NCBI GenBank assembly: GCA_021018815.1
Contig: JAITYX010000007.1
Location: 3,659,001 to 3,723,000, forward strand
DNA length: 64,000 bases
Reading direction: 5' to 3'
Source of the DNA: Talinum fruticosum
Taxonomy: Eukaryota; Streptophyta; Magnoliopsida; Caryophyllales; Talinaceae
In this document: positions 1 to 11,949 of the stretch, in pieces
Layout of the letters: the number at the start of each line of letters is the position of its first letter
Position numbering within the stretch: the first letter of the stretch is position 1
Notes under the pieces: model-generated
The model's input: the letters and a program-made list of their open reading frames with translations, nothing else
What the model was told of the DNA's origin: nothing
The model's database searches: none
Made by a program: the position numbers and the translations under genes

Positions 1-621
1 AGTACTTCTGGTACAACTCAATTATGGGCAATTCAAATTTTCCCCACTCCCACCGAACTAGACTGGCAGGAAAAGAGAAGAGGGGGCCCACTCCTGCAAT
101 CATGGGGATAACAAATCTAAGGGGAAAGAGCAAGAGCCTCTCCTTCATAAGAATCCTCTCAGACTATATTACTTAAGCTCAGGATAGTATTTGTTACATA
201 GCACGTCCAACAGTCCACTCAGCCATTGTCCTGGAATTTGCACATTTAAAACTAAGTAGGAGAGTCAAAGAGCAATGCGTTTGATATAGGTACGTCATGT
301 TGATATCACATTACGATGAAGAGTTCCCTAACCTCAACACATGGATTTTAGAGTGCAATCAAACCAATCTGCACTATCAACTATAGATTCTAAAGAAGAT
401 ACACAGAACAGAATCAAAGTATAAAATATGATCATCAAATCCCGTACAAACATAAAAACATGAACATCTACTAATGCATGCAGTCCAATGCATTCCATAA
501 ATAACAATATACGAGTCAAGTATCTGACAACCATTTAGGAGAATCTGTACAATTATACCATCATCAATGATTTTTCATGTATTCACATCGTATCCCATAT
601 TCATAGAATAAACAATGAGGT
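1..621. other. Intergenic DNA downstream of the mTERF gene
   Basis: No coding region, RNA gene or terminal repeat is visible. The part next to position 622 should contain the 3' untranslated region of the minus-strand mTERF gene. The sequence is AT-rich and the short ORFs have no recognisable features. Confidence 0.6.
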
Positions 622-1700
622 CTACAATGTATTGACATCACAATTATTCGCGCACCACAGTGGTGAGGTGCTACGAGGCATCGAAGAATTGCAACAAACA
701 TCCAATTTCTGCCTAAATACCTCCTCCTTCATCTTCAACATAACAGGCAAAGGGAAACAAACCCCATTTTCTACACAAGTGTGGTGCCTAGGCTTAATCC
801 TCCTCTCTAAACTAAACGAGAAGTACTGAGGAAACTCTTTTAGTTCCTTCAAATCTCTCCCCATTTCCACCACAAAGTAATTAAACTTTGGCTCAAAATT
901 CTCCTTCACACTATAACAAAACAAGGGCGGAAATCGTCTGAACATTGAGATTGAATCTCGGTAGCAAAATCCAACCTTCTCAAAGTATTCAATTTTGGGT
1001 ATGAATTTATCCTCAACGGAAGACGAAAGGAGGTTAGTATGCCTACTTACCTCGTGGATGCCTATGCTCTGGAGGAAGTACAAAGTGGTTCGGAGCCGAG
1101 TTTCGACATCGGAGACGAGAAGGCGGGGACGGCGGCAAATGACACGCCGGAGGTCGGCGCCGGCGACCTTGGCCTCCCGGAGGAGGAAAGTGAAGACGGG
1201 CACGACGTCATTTACGCGGAGAGATAGGATTTCCGGGCACATGGATATGACCCGCCGGAGATCCGGCCCGGAAAGGCCGAATGACGCAAGATACTCGAAT
1301 AGGGCTCTGAGCTCAGAAAGAGAAGCGGCGGTGACGGCGGCGGCGGAAGAGTTGCTGGAGAGGAGAGAAATAGAGTCGAGCCCAATAGAGTCCAGAAACA
1401 GGGCTTTCTCTTGGAATTCCGGGTCTGGGGTTGAAACTACGTTCAGGGACGTGCGATTGTCTTCTAGTTTGAGAGACGACGGCGGAGGAGGAGAGGAGGG
1501 AAATTGTGGGAATTTGGAGGGCTTAGGAGGAAGAGCGGCGGTGGCTGCGGCGGTGGTAATGGTGGGGGATTTGGAAGAAAGGGCGGCGAAAATAGAGGGT
1601 TTAAGGCGGGGAAGGTGGGAGACTTGGCGGGGAAATTGGGGTTGGAGAAACCGAAGAGTGGATTTCCGGTGGGGGTGGGGAAATTGAGGGTCTCTTGCAT
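622..1700 (-). CDS. MTEF1: Chloroplast mTERF-family protein (MTEF1/SOLDAT10-like)
   Basis: Encodes a mitochondrial-transcription-termination-factor-family protein. These are nucleic-acid-binding helical-repeat proteins that act in organelle gene expression; the closest remembered relative is Arabidopsis At2g03050 (SOLDAT10/EMB93), a chloroplast protein. Visible are successive mTERF repeats with the hallmark proline (DLRRVISMCPEIL, DLRRVICRRPRLL, FRRFPPLFCYS, LKEFPQYFSFSLERRIKPRH) and an ending typical of this subgroup. The repeat frame is open from 1698 down to the stop at 622, about 358 codons. Its first 80-90 residues are rich in Ser, Pro, Ala and Arg with almost no acidic residues, as expected of a plastid transit peptide. 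Oddity: the only plausible start, the ATG at 1700-1698, lies one frame away from the repeat frame. An in-frame stop lies just upstream in the repeat frame, and no Met occurs there until 1242. A one-base loss near 1690-1700 or a consensus error is the simplest explanation. The gene appears intronless, like many plant mTERF genes. Family certain; exact orthologue probable. Confidence 0.85.
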
Positions 1701-2340
1701 TGTGAATCTGGGGAGATTACATGGCTAGGAAGAGGAGAGAGAAAGAGAGAGGAGGGCTTTGGCCGTTTGGGCTTATTAGATGAAGAAGAGAAAGAGGATA
1801 AGGCATGCTATCTGTAATCTGGAGTTCTGGAGTTTGCTGAGGTGAGGTGAAATGGAGACGCCATTATGTTTTCCCTCCTTTTGTCGCTTTGCTCTTTTAG
1901 CAACCGACTCGGCTATTTTTTACCCGGTTCACGGTTTGAAGGACCCGGTTCAATGAATTCTTCTACCTTATATCTTGAGCAATCCCGTTAAAATATCACT
2001 TAATTATCTCATAGTATAAAAAATATAGTAACCAATTATTATTATTTATCATTAGAATATTATTATCCCTTAAAATTTTCGTTATAGCTGCTTTTAACCC
2101 GCTACAGACAAGTTAATTCGCATTTCTTTTATATTGTTAGATATGAAGTAGCCCCAGTCTTTTTTTTTTCCCATGAATTCACTCCAATTCTTTCTTCCTT
2201 TGTATCTTTCATCCCCAAAAACAAGTAGTTAAGGTTTGAGAAAAAATCCTAACATCAAAATTCAAAAAATTTGTCTAAATTTGTTAAGAAATTGGGATTG
2301 TTCATGCTATTTGTAACAAAAAGGAACCAAAAGAGTTGAA
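1701..2340. other. 5' flank of the mTERF gene
   Basis: Purine-rich leader-like sequence (GAGAGA tracts at about 1730-1800) immediately upstream of the minus-strand mTERF start, then AT-rich DNA. This should hold the leader and promoter of that gene. No TATA box could be placed with confidence and no coding region is visible. Confidence 0.4.
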
Positions 2341-2343
2341 ATT

Positions 2344-2721
2344 ATGTCTCACTCGGATGGTTCAAGCACCAACAAACCATGCAAGTCTTGCCCCTATCTC
2401 GCAGATGTTCAAAAGTTCTATAGATGTGACAAAATATATGATATTTACAAAACTATGACTATAAAGAATCCTATTTAGGAGGTTTGCAAAGTGCTCAAGG
2501 TGCGACGTGTGTGAAGATTGTGGTTACTTTAGGTGGTAGATGATTCTTTATTTGAAAGTGTAAGGTCAATGGTGGTTGATCTAATAGTGAAAAACGAGAA
2601 ATTGGTTTTAGAAAATAAACGCTCGGAGATTGTTAAGCGAGGCCAAGAAGTTGATGAAGAAAGCTTTAGGGTGTTAAAAGAGAAATGTAGAAGGGTGAAG
2701 GTGGAAGTCGGAGGGTATTAA
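2344..2721 (+). pseudogene. GRF-type zinc-finger protein relic
   Basis: A broken gene resembling the small plant GRF zinc-finger proteins (cysteine-rich DNA/RNA-binding module followed by a coiled coil) often found inside plant transposons. It starts MSHSDGSS at 2344. The GRF core is then readable only across two frames: KTMTIKNP in one, then RRFAKCSRCDVCEDCGYFRW in the next, with a stop close to the Trp. The C-terminal part (2533-2721, beginning VDDSLFESV) is a charged coiled-coil-like stretch. At least one frameshift and several stops make this a pseudogene. No terminal repeats were found that would assign it to an element. A similar relic lies at 23531-23995. Confidence 0.55.
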
Positions 2722-3523
2722 ATGAGGGATAAAATTGTAATGTAGGGCATAATTGTATTCATTGTATTGTTTGCAGTTGCTAAGGGTTTTGGGGGTGGGT
2801 TGTAGCCTAAATGTGTAGGTTTAATTGATTTGGAACTTTTTATTTATGTGATGAATGGTGTAATATGAAATGAAATGGAGAATTAATGGAAAATAAGCTT
2901 TGTTGTGTTATTGCCTATTGTCAATTTGATTATCTTTCTCTTAATGTTTTATTTTGTGACTTGGTTTTGAGAGATCCATTTTATGTAAAGAACAATATTA
3001 AATAGAATTAATTAAAAGAAACTTCATATAACAATTTTCATATATAAGGAATATGTAATGGGTGCAATACGCTCAAGTTCACAGCTTGCATAAATACCAC
3101 AAAAATAAAATTAAAATTAAAATTAAACATCTTTGCATGACCAAAATGTACAAAGACATATTCCCTAACATTTGTCCCTACTGTCACATAATTTTTAAAA
3201 AACCGCCATTTGAAGTTCAAGTCATTCATTTATCTAAACCACATGTCTTTTTTGGGAATGATAACTTTGTCATTCTACCGAACCTCCTAGTTGGTCTGCC
3301 TAAAAGTTGTGTTAGACTTATTATTTGACGATTGTGTCCTTGGACATGGTGCAGAAGTAGCATTAGGGAAAAAGGGCTAAATGGCAAAAGAAGTAGGGGT
3401 AGAAGGTTGAGTGCTAGAACAAGTAAAGGCGTAAGCCTAAGAAGCAATTTTAGATAATCTCACCTTAATATGAAATTTCTTAACAGGATTATACATTGTG
3501 AGGAAAGGTCAATTAGAGCTTAT
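2722..3523. other. AT-rich non-coding DNA
   Basis: Probably 3' trailer of the GRF relic, then anonymous AT-rich sequence. The overlapping small ORFs at 3038-3447 on both strands show no domain and no codon structure. Confidence 0.4.
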
Positions 3524-4025
3524 CAGGTCCCTTATTTTTAATAAAATTAGTTATATGTTCAATTTCGATAAAAATACATCAATTTCCAAGCAAATTTTGG
3601 CAAAAAAGTGTTAAGTAATAAAATACATGTATTGCGCCTCCACCACCATTGCCTTCATTCCAGTTGTCACTACCACCACTCTTACCACCTTGCCGTCATG
3701 CCTATCGCCAATCCCACTACCTTTTGATTTGTCGATTGGAAACGACAAATTTGACCCCTGAGCCAAAATTTAAGCATTTCATTCTTTCTTCGCATGAATT
3801 GGGTTAATGGTGGCTCGAGGGCAAAATTGTGGGTGTCGACCGACAAACAAATCGTTGATGTGTATGGAGACATGACATAATGACAATTTGTGAAAGTGGT
3901 GACAATGTAATATAAATGAAGGAAATGGTGGTGGAGGGGCCATTATAGGTATTTTTTAACTTTACTCTTTTCTCACCAAAATTTGCGCGAAAATTGTTGT
4001 GTTTTTTACTGCGAAAGGGACCTAT
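3524..4025. mobile_element. Fold-back (long inverted repeat) MITE
   Basis: The two halves are imperfect inverted copies of each other. Both outer ends read AGGTCCCTT inward. Further in, both carry CAAATTTTGG and then CCTCCACCACCATT followed by CCTTCATT, in opposite orientation (left about 3525-3665, right about 3895-4025). Arms of roughly 130-190 bp with a short centre fit a non-autonomous fold-back or Mutator-like MITE. I could not identify a clean target-site duplication, so the superfamily is open. Confidence 0.6.
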
Positions 4026-4304
4026 TCAATAGCGTAGAAGATATATGATAATTATATCATATCATATAATATCATATAGATATACTAAAATCTGAGTGCT
4101 TTGTTGGGAAATCGACATATTGCACATCATAATTGGTTGATTCTATTTTGTCATTGTCTTTTTTTTTTTGGATATTATCAAAACCTTTTATTACACTATT
4201 ATTATCATGTCAAATTTAACTATCAAAAAACTTAAAGGACAAATGTATATTATTAAATGATGCAATCAAATCAGTTCCAAATTCATTTTGACATTTAAAT
4301 AATA
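4026..4304. other. AT-rich spacer
   Basis: Short stretch with an ATATCAT-rich, partly palindromic segment near 4045-4085. Nothing coding. Confidence 0.4.
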
Positions 4305-4335
4305 CTAGTCATAAGGCCATGCGCGTTGCGCACAT
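4305..4335 (-). mobile_element. Probable Helitron 3' terminus (minus strand)
   Basis: Read on the minus strand, this stretch has the layout of a plant Helitron 3' end: a short GC hairpin (TGCGC, loop AAC, GCGCA; plus-strand 4320-4332), an 11-base spacer, then the terminal CTAG (4305-4308), followed directly by a T (4304 on the plus strand is A). Helitrons end in CTRR about 10-12 bases after a hairpin and insert between A and T. The element would extend rightward. Its 5' TC end and any Rep/helicase gene are not visible, so it would be a non-autonomous copy. Confidence 0.5.
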
Positions 4336-7300
4336 GCTCTTGAGATTATGGTTTAAATTCCAACCCTCTCGAGAATAAATAAGAAAAATTTTATTATACT
4401 AAAGTATGCAACGAAAGCTTACAATATTGTAGATACAAAATAAGTATATGGCATAAATACACTCATAATAATAGGTCAAACCATGATATCGAGCAATGAA
4501 ATGGTAAAGCCACTTGAATCATTTCCTATTTGTTAGGGAACAAAAAGTTCATACATTATTCCTAAAGCATCGGATGTGCAATATCCGAGCTCTACTAAAA
4601 AGTATGCAACTATAGTTCACACCCCATATTGTTGTAATAATAGTAGAACTAATAAACTCAACCTAATTAGAAGAACACATGCTTAGACAAGAATTTTGAG
4701 AATCATATTTAATGAATGATATTTCGATCACTACAAGTGCAAGAAAATACAATTATTACTGAACACACAACCACCTAAGAACTCCAATTAAGGATCCAAC
4801 ATCATAATTAGTTCAAGAAAAAGAAAGATAAAACTATGCAAATATAGTTCAATGCAATGTACTTAAATCTTAAGATACATATTTCTAAGCTTTAAGTATG
4901 TCACTGCACAATAATCCACAATGTAAAATTTGGCACTTTTGAGTACTCAAATCTCAAATATCATGCCAAAAGCCTCCCTGAAGATGAGAAGTCATAAGTT
5001 TATTGAATGGACATAGATGATCCTTGTAGAGTATTAAGGGCGTTCACTAATGATATCTATAGCAAAAAGGCATGCCCGTAAAAACTCCAAGATTAGTAGT
5101 CTCTTCAAGCAGCTTTCCCCTTGTTTATCCTGTGTTGCTCCAAGTCACTACGTACTCTCTTTTGAGAGAAAGAGAGAGAGATAGGAGGGGTGAGGAAGAG
5201 AGAAGACGTACACCATACAGGGAAGGCATAGAGAAATTAAAATTTATGGCTGTAATTTTTCCGAATTAATGAAAAATTGTCCACTATTCATTGGAACAGG
5301 GAAGGCATAAAGGGAAACTATAGTAATATAATGCACACTCGACTCGAAGAAAAAGAGTTTAGACTAGCTCTTTTCATGTGTTTTTATAAATATGTATCAT
5401 CAAATACTACACCACCAATAAACATGATCAACTATCAGCCCAGAATAGTAGCACCATAAACTCATGTTTGCTGATTTAAGAAAAGTTAAATGTGAGAGGG
5501 TGGGTTTGTGTTTCTAGAAACATCAACGTCAACATGGATAAAATCATGGAACTTCTCAAAAGAGTATGGAAAACTTTAACTAAAATGGAGATAGATAAGC
5601 ATGGCCATGACCCTTAATATAGAAAAAAAAAAAAAACTTGGGTGGAGAATTCCTCTTAAGGACATAAAATGTTCTCTTCACAACTCGGTCTAGACTGATT
5701 TAATTTTCTTTGATCTTAAACATTGAAATATAATAATGTACAAGGACCAAAATGAAAATTTCTATGAACCAAACCAATCTCACACTATTATATACAATTT
5801 ATATGATCGTAAATAATTTATCACACTTCTAGTGATTTTTAATACAAGGGTTAAGCAAGAAGCATCCATTTTATATTTCTCTTATACCAATTGTTTCAGT
5901 TACACTAAAATCCTATAGAAGTTTGTTAGCCTTCAACCTATTGGAGTGGTTTGAGACAAAAAGCAAGAAGAAATAGAAAAGGAAAGCTAGATTTCACATT
6001 GACAACCAAACAAAAAGCCAATCATGAAGCAAAGCATAAACCTTAGTATGAAGAATCAAATAGAGCTTCTCTTGTAGCAAACTATCAACCAAATCAAGAC
6101 CACCAATATGTTGAAATTAAAAAAAAAAGGGCTTGATGCCAAACATGTAAACTCTTACCAAAGATAACTAACTAAATCTTGTGCCAGTATTGTTGTAAAT
6201 ACATATCCATTTAAATGAAGATAATGAATAAGAATTATTAAACTAATTACATCCTCTCTTAATTGTTGACCTTTTTGTAAACAACTAAGGAAGCTTTAGG
6301 GGAAGGGGCATTTTCCTCGTCGTTCAACATCAAAGAGTTATAGTCAATTTCTTCTATCATTACCTTATAAATATGGTCCATCTAGTGTAAAACTTGTAGT
6401 AACACTCACTATATACAGCATCACTAAGCTCAACCATTAAGAAAAACTTTATATAGCATCACTAAGTTAGAGCACCTAGGGAGGCCATTCATCAAAATCA
6501 ATATAGATTGATTCGAAATCTGATTCAAATCTAATATAGCATGTATGGGTTTGGAAGTGATAACTCATAATGCGCCTAATGGTGGAAATCGCATTAAACC
6601 GGATGTTATGGATCTTTTACTCGAACAATAAATTTCATCAATGGTGCTAATTACATACCAACTCCAAAACTGTGGCCAAAACTAACTCTACACCCTATTC
6701 ATGGCTCAATATTGTTTGTTCATACCTTCTTTACATGAAAACATAAATTCAACCTCGGAGAGGGAAGTAACTGCAAGCAATATTCCTAGCAAAACATGTC
6801 TCAACCTTGTGTCGATTTCAAGAAAATTCACCAGATATTAGTTATCTTTTCACATATATTTTCAGCAAGACTAAAACACAGGAGCATAACATTAGTGATA
6901 TGAAAAGGGGAAAGTGACAAAGTATCCAATCCAATCGTGTATTCTAGATGACAGTCAACTAAAAATTAAACTACTCAATGAATAAGATGAAATACAAATT
7001 GTGTGGTGAACGGACGAGGATAAACTTACCTCTAGAAATTAGAATCCATGTTGTAGAACGTTAGAGGTGTGACAGATAGGACATCCATCATAAGAGAAAA
7101 TTTATAATTGTAAAACTCGTCAAATGTTGTAAACAAATTGAATTAGTGTCACTCACAAATCATTTAGAAAAGATCGGGCTAGTTAAATTCCATTAAGAAT
7201 TTATTAAAATTGTGAATTGACATGCAGCAATTGAGATCAAACTCAATGGGTAAAATTGGGATTAAACTTGACATGCAACAAGAAAAATGGTCAAAACTCC

Positions 7301-10068
7301 AGCTCGAGTTGATCATTACCAAGTAAAAACACATAATTTGAAGATGGATTAGAAAGTAAAAGAATGAAAGCTACAATTAGACAAGCTATACATCAAGGCT
7401 CAAGCTCAACAAACCCTATTCAACATGCCATAATTGTAAGAAATATGTCATAGAGTTTTAGGGAGGCTAAAAACGATGGGGAAGGCAAACCAAATCAAGT
7501 GCCTCCCGAGACTAAGAAATACTTTACAGACAAATTGATCCAATTAATAGAGTAATGATATCCGATAGCAACAACATCGCCATGGTGCGGACAGAGTCAT
7601 CACTTCCTTTACGGTTTTGTTAATTGAACTTTATGAAAACCCAAAAGCACTAAGAGTAGAGATAGAAAGGAGAAGGAGTATGAAGGTGGGTAGAGAGATG
7701 GGGGCACCCGGATAGCAAAAAGAACCTAAGGAAAGCTTCTTAGCTTCATAAAACAAAGCAATTTAGGGTTGGGGTTCATATGGAAGAGAAAAAGAGGGCA
7801 TAATCTAAAACTGGTTTTCAATACAAAAACATAGAGTGACATTTCAAGTTGTATTGCTTTTGTAGATTTGAACCATAACTCCTTAAGATATCTGTACCGT
7901 ACCTTATCTTAATAGACCAGGACAATTTTTAACTTCCAATTATCCGATATTCACACTTTGATTGATAAAATTGACATGCAAAAACCCTAAATCACAAATT
8001 TGACGCTAAATTTGGCACAAAATTAACTACAAGTGGCAAAAATTGGAAAAAGAGAGGACTGCAATGTTTTTTAATTAAAAAAATGAATGAAAGGAAAGGT
8101 TTTGATGGTGATCAACCTAATAATAAAGATAATATTTCACCTGTTTTCTTAAAGAAGGTAGTCGTACTATTTTTTTAACAAAAACATCACATTCAGAAAG
8201 ACAAAACACATGAAAAGCATTCTAAAATACTCTATCCTCGCCTCCTTATTGCTCTCCTCTTAACCAAACAAAAAAAACTCTAGTAGATGTTAGTTACTTA
8301 AAACAATAATAGCAATAGTATGGTGATATGTGGAACTCATTTATATCACTACCATTGGACACATTGTAAAACAAACTATTTCCTTAGGGACGGAGGAAAA
8401 CTCGAATAATCGACTCGAAAAAAATCAGCCATAAAGGTATACATACACAAGGCAAGAAGTAAATTAGTCAAATTAAGGACATGAATCACCCATCTGTTGT
8501 CATGCAATCTCTCATCTTCATGGATCAACCTCGAAATATATATGTTACTGAACATTTGCACAGAGAAGAATTTCTAAAGATGGTGACAATTTATTTTTGT
8601 TTGCAAAAGTAAAAAGAAAGAAAGGTGAAAGGATATAGGGAAATAAAGAGATATGTATGTTTATAAATACAAAATATGTATCTACTTATGGAATAAAAAA
8701 ACTACAAGATAAAAAAAATTTAAAATTGTATATGGATTTGTTTTTTAGAGGAACCAACATTTCATTTATACAATAATAGGAAAAGAGAGTCGCTAACCAA
8801 TCCGAAGGTTCTTTGCATTTGTTACGTTGGTATTGTAGTTATGATTGTGTTATAAGTTGGAAGGTATACCGCTATGAGAGAGAGGGAAGTACAAAGCCAA
8901 ACATAATATGAGGTTAGAGCTAAATTATCACCTTTTTTGCTATTTAATTCAACTAGAACCCAAAAACAACGAAGACCAATTTGAGGCAGACACAAGTGAA
9001 GCCCGCAAAAACATTTGATATTCTAAATGCAAACTTTACGAGTGTCGATGAAAACAATTGAAGGCTTTATATAAGCCGTATAGAGAAGGTATAACCTTTT
9101 AGTGTTATTGAATATTTTCACGAAGGAGAACTTAGACGTCAATGACATTTTGCAAACATCCTTGTTGTATACTATACATTTGAGCAAACTTGTCTTAAAT
9201 TAACTTTAATTTCAAATGCAGAAGAAAGCCCTTTAATATTTGGGAATTGAATTACGTCGGTTACTTTATCAAGCAATATTCTTTTAGAAATTAATCAATA
9301 CTCAATTCCCAAACTCTCCTTTTATCGGCAACTATTACTCTTGTATGTATTCCCACATAGTTTTAAACCCAAGAAATAAGTGACTTTTAAATGAATACAA
9401 AATAAATGACCAAAAATAAGAAAACCTTACAAAATCATCAAATTTAGATCTCGCATACCTAATTTTATTAGGAAACAATGGAAGGAAGATGCAGAGATGC
9501 ATGGAATAGAGAGAAAGATCAACAAGAAAAATCTCAAAGTCTCACCTTAGGGCTAGATGATTGTTTGAGGATCCATTCTAGCAACTCGAGTCCGTCCGTG
9601 GCATGCTGCTTAGATATCATTCTCTCTACATGCAATCCAAAAATTATTCTCAAATTATTCAAATTTGAAACAACTAAAATAAATTAGAAAGAAAATTTTT
9701 TAAAAAATCACGAGAGAACTTGAGATGGAGGACTTTGGACACCGAAAATTAGGGTTTCAACATATCTACATTGATTCCAAAACTTGAATCCTCAAACATA
9801 AATTGCATGTTGACCACCATCTCCCTCGTTGAATCTCATCTTCCACTTCGATCCCCGTTGCAACCAAAATCAAAAATCAATTTTAGACTCGAGGCGAAAG
9901 AGGGAGGAGTCATTGAGGAATTTGGCTTCGAGCTAGGAAAAATGCCTGAATAAACCATGGGAAAAACTGAAGCTTTACCTCTAATTCATCGCCGCCACCA
10001 CCGCACAACCACCACCATGGCATAGACACCACCATCGCCACCTCAAGCATCCCAGATTTATCAACGCA
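4336..10068. other. AT-rich DNA, perhaps the Helitron body
   Basis: About 5.7 kb without an intact gene. It holds a GA-rich tract near 5164-5210, poly-A and poly-T runs, and CCACCACC-type low-complexity sequence at 9985-10045. On the minus strand a splice-donor-like AGGTAAGT near 7025-7032 and a possible first exon at 9546-9620 hint at fragments of a gene, perhaps captured by the Helitron whose end is at 4305. The right edge at 10068 is where the truncated Copia LTR begins. Confidence 0.35.
9546..9620 (-). pseudogene. Possible first exon of an unknown gene
   Basis: Minus-strand ATG at 9620 opens 25 codons (MISKQHATDGLELLEWILKQ and five more) that end AAG directly before GTGAGA, a good plant splice donor. 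The peptide looks like real protein, amphipathic and with no repeat bias, but I do not recognise it and found no following exon. It could be a captured gene fragment or chance. Confidence 0.25.
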
Positions 10069-11120
10069 TATAGTTAGGGACAATTGAGATGAGTTAACCC
10101 TTACAACTCGGTCAAGGGACTTAGAAAGAAAGTAGAAGTAATAGAAGTGATTACAAGACCTTATTTACAACCCGGAAAGTAAGAAATACAGATTACGAAT
10201 TGTAAGTCGAAGATTGAGTAAGTAAGCACTAAGTGTTAAGTAATGTGTTCAGCGGCAATCTTCAAGTCTTATGAAGTGGCTTCTATTTATACACAGTAGG
10301 GCAGTATGGCCGTTGAGACTTGTTCCGGACTGGTGAGCTTCAATAGCCGTTGTAATGGCTAGTCCGAGTCACCGAGAAAAGGATCTGTTGAGATGTGAAA
10401 GTTGTGTGGTGGTCCTTGGCTAAACAAAAAGTCCAACCTTCTAGTTTAGACCCAAAGTTGTTGTTTACCGATTTGGAAACAAACAACCTTGACACGATGT
10501 CCGTGCCATGTCCGAAATGGTTGATTTCTATCTACCGGTGTTTAACTCGTTAGAAACCAGTTGCTTTTACTTTTCAAAAATAGATTAACCTTATTTAATC
10601 AACCTACAAAAGCAAATCAAAGTGGTACTCAAAGAATAAAAATACTTTGGTCCAGAATTAGGTAAAGATAATAATTAATTCAAAATTATTAAGCACTTAA
10701 TTATCTTTACCTTAAAAGAATGAAATTTTCCGAGTCTAATATTCATTAGGTTAAAATTCTATCTCAATCCTTAAATGATCAAGTTAGAAGGAATAAATCA
10801 TCGGAATACATAAACTTGATCAAGTAAATAATTCCGAATAAATAAGTCGACTTAGAAAGAGGAATTAACGTTGTAATTCATTTTCATTTGAAATATGAAG
10901 TTATATGCTCAGAATAAAAGTGTTAGAAAAATTATTTACTCATGCCATTGTTCCGAGTGTTGTTTGAGTTGGTCGAAACACAGCTTAAGAATGTTATGCT
11001 TGGTGAATGGTTTTTGAGTGGGTCGGAACATAATGAGAACTTAGATATGGGTTTCTTAAAACCTCATAATGATTTAGAGTAAAAACCATAGAGAGATAGA
11101 GAGTTATACCTAAGTATTCA
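10069..11120 (-). repeat. 3' LTR of minus-strand Copia (truncated)
   Basis: Closely matches 19184-20278, sharing for example TAGTTAGGGACAA at 10071 and 19187 and the segment around TACTTTGGTCC. On the minus strand it starts TGAATACTTAGG directly after the polypurine tract. It stops matching at 10069, so the U5-side third is missing. Confidence 0.85.
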
Positions 11121-11133
11121 ATCTCCCCTTTTT
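11121..11133 (-). other. Polypurine tract of minus-strand Copia
   Basis: Minus-strand AAAAAGGGGAGAT immediately before the 3' LTR start TG. This is the plus-strand primer site for reverse transcription. The same AAAAAGGGGAGA precedes the 3' LTR of the plus-strand relative at 46814. Confidence 0.8.
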
Positions 11134-11949
11134 AATGAAAGGCATTCCATACTTAAGATAGAAACTGTTGAGTTCAAAGAGTTAAGTTTTCATAGAGTAT
11201 TGATCAAAGCAAGAAAAATAATGATGAATATACGACAGTTCAACTCATATCAAATGTAACTCGAATATGTTTCTTAAAATAATCGGAGCAAATATGATAT
11301 AGAGTAAGGAATATTATATCAAAGTAAGAATGAAACATATACTCAAAAACAGATATGCTCAGAAATAAGTGATTTTCATTACTTAGAAGTAATTTGTACA
11401 GAAAGTGTAAACAAACTAAGAAATGAAACAAACACGAAAACAACTAAGGGAAAAACTCCCCTAAACCAAACATCTATTTTTGTGTCTTTTCTCTCCCCTA
11501 CGCATTTTAGCAAAAATAACAAAATGAGGGAGGAAAGAACAAGTAAATACATAAGATGTTGGATAAAAAAAATTAAAACATAGTTTGAAATCGGGAAGGA
11601 GGGACAGATCATTGCGAAGTAGAAGAACGAGTGGTGCGCCTACACTCGTATCCTTAAACGAAGTAGTTTTGGCGAGGTGGTAACAATAGTGGTATATCCG
11701 GCAAAGGAATGATCCTGGTATTGTGAACCAAAGGTAGATCTTCTTCTTCTTCTTCTTCTTCTTCAGCAAAAGCTGCTCGTTGGCCGAGATTCTAAGGCAG
11801 GGGCCTTAGATCGGCCAACTTCACCAGCCTCTTCCGAGGCACTCTAACTGTGGTCGAAGAGATCACCTCAGGTTCTTTGGTGCCCTGGTCCTCGGGTTGA
11901 ACTGCTTCTTCTTCCTTGTCTCCTTCTTCAGCTCCTCCTTTAGTTTCTC

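Noticed and set aside
995..1687. Long plus-strand ORF (230 codons) over the mTERF gene
   Set aside because: It is the antisense shadow of the mTERF coding frame; low-complexity Arg/Gly composition and no domain.
8376..9953. Several 60-70-codon ORFs in the AT-rich region as small genes
   Set aside because: No codon bias, domain or conserved start context; only the 9546-9620 exon-like stretch was kept, at low confidence.
11461..11769. ORF starting with poly-lysine
   Set aside because: The start lies in a (CTT)n tract read backward; no domain and it sits in the 3' non-coding part of the Copia element.
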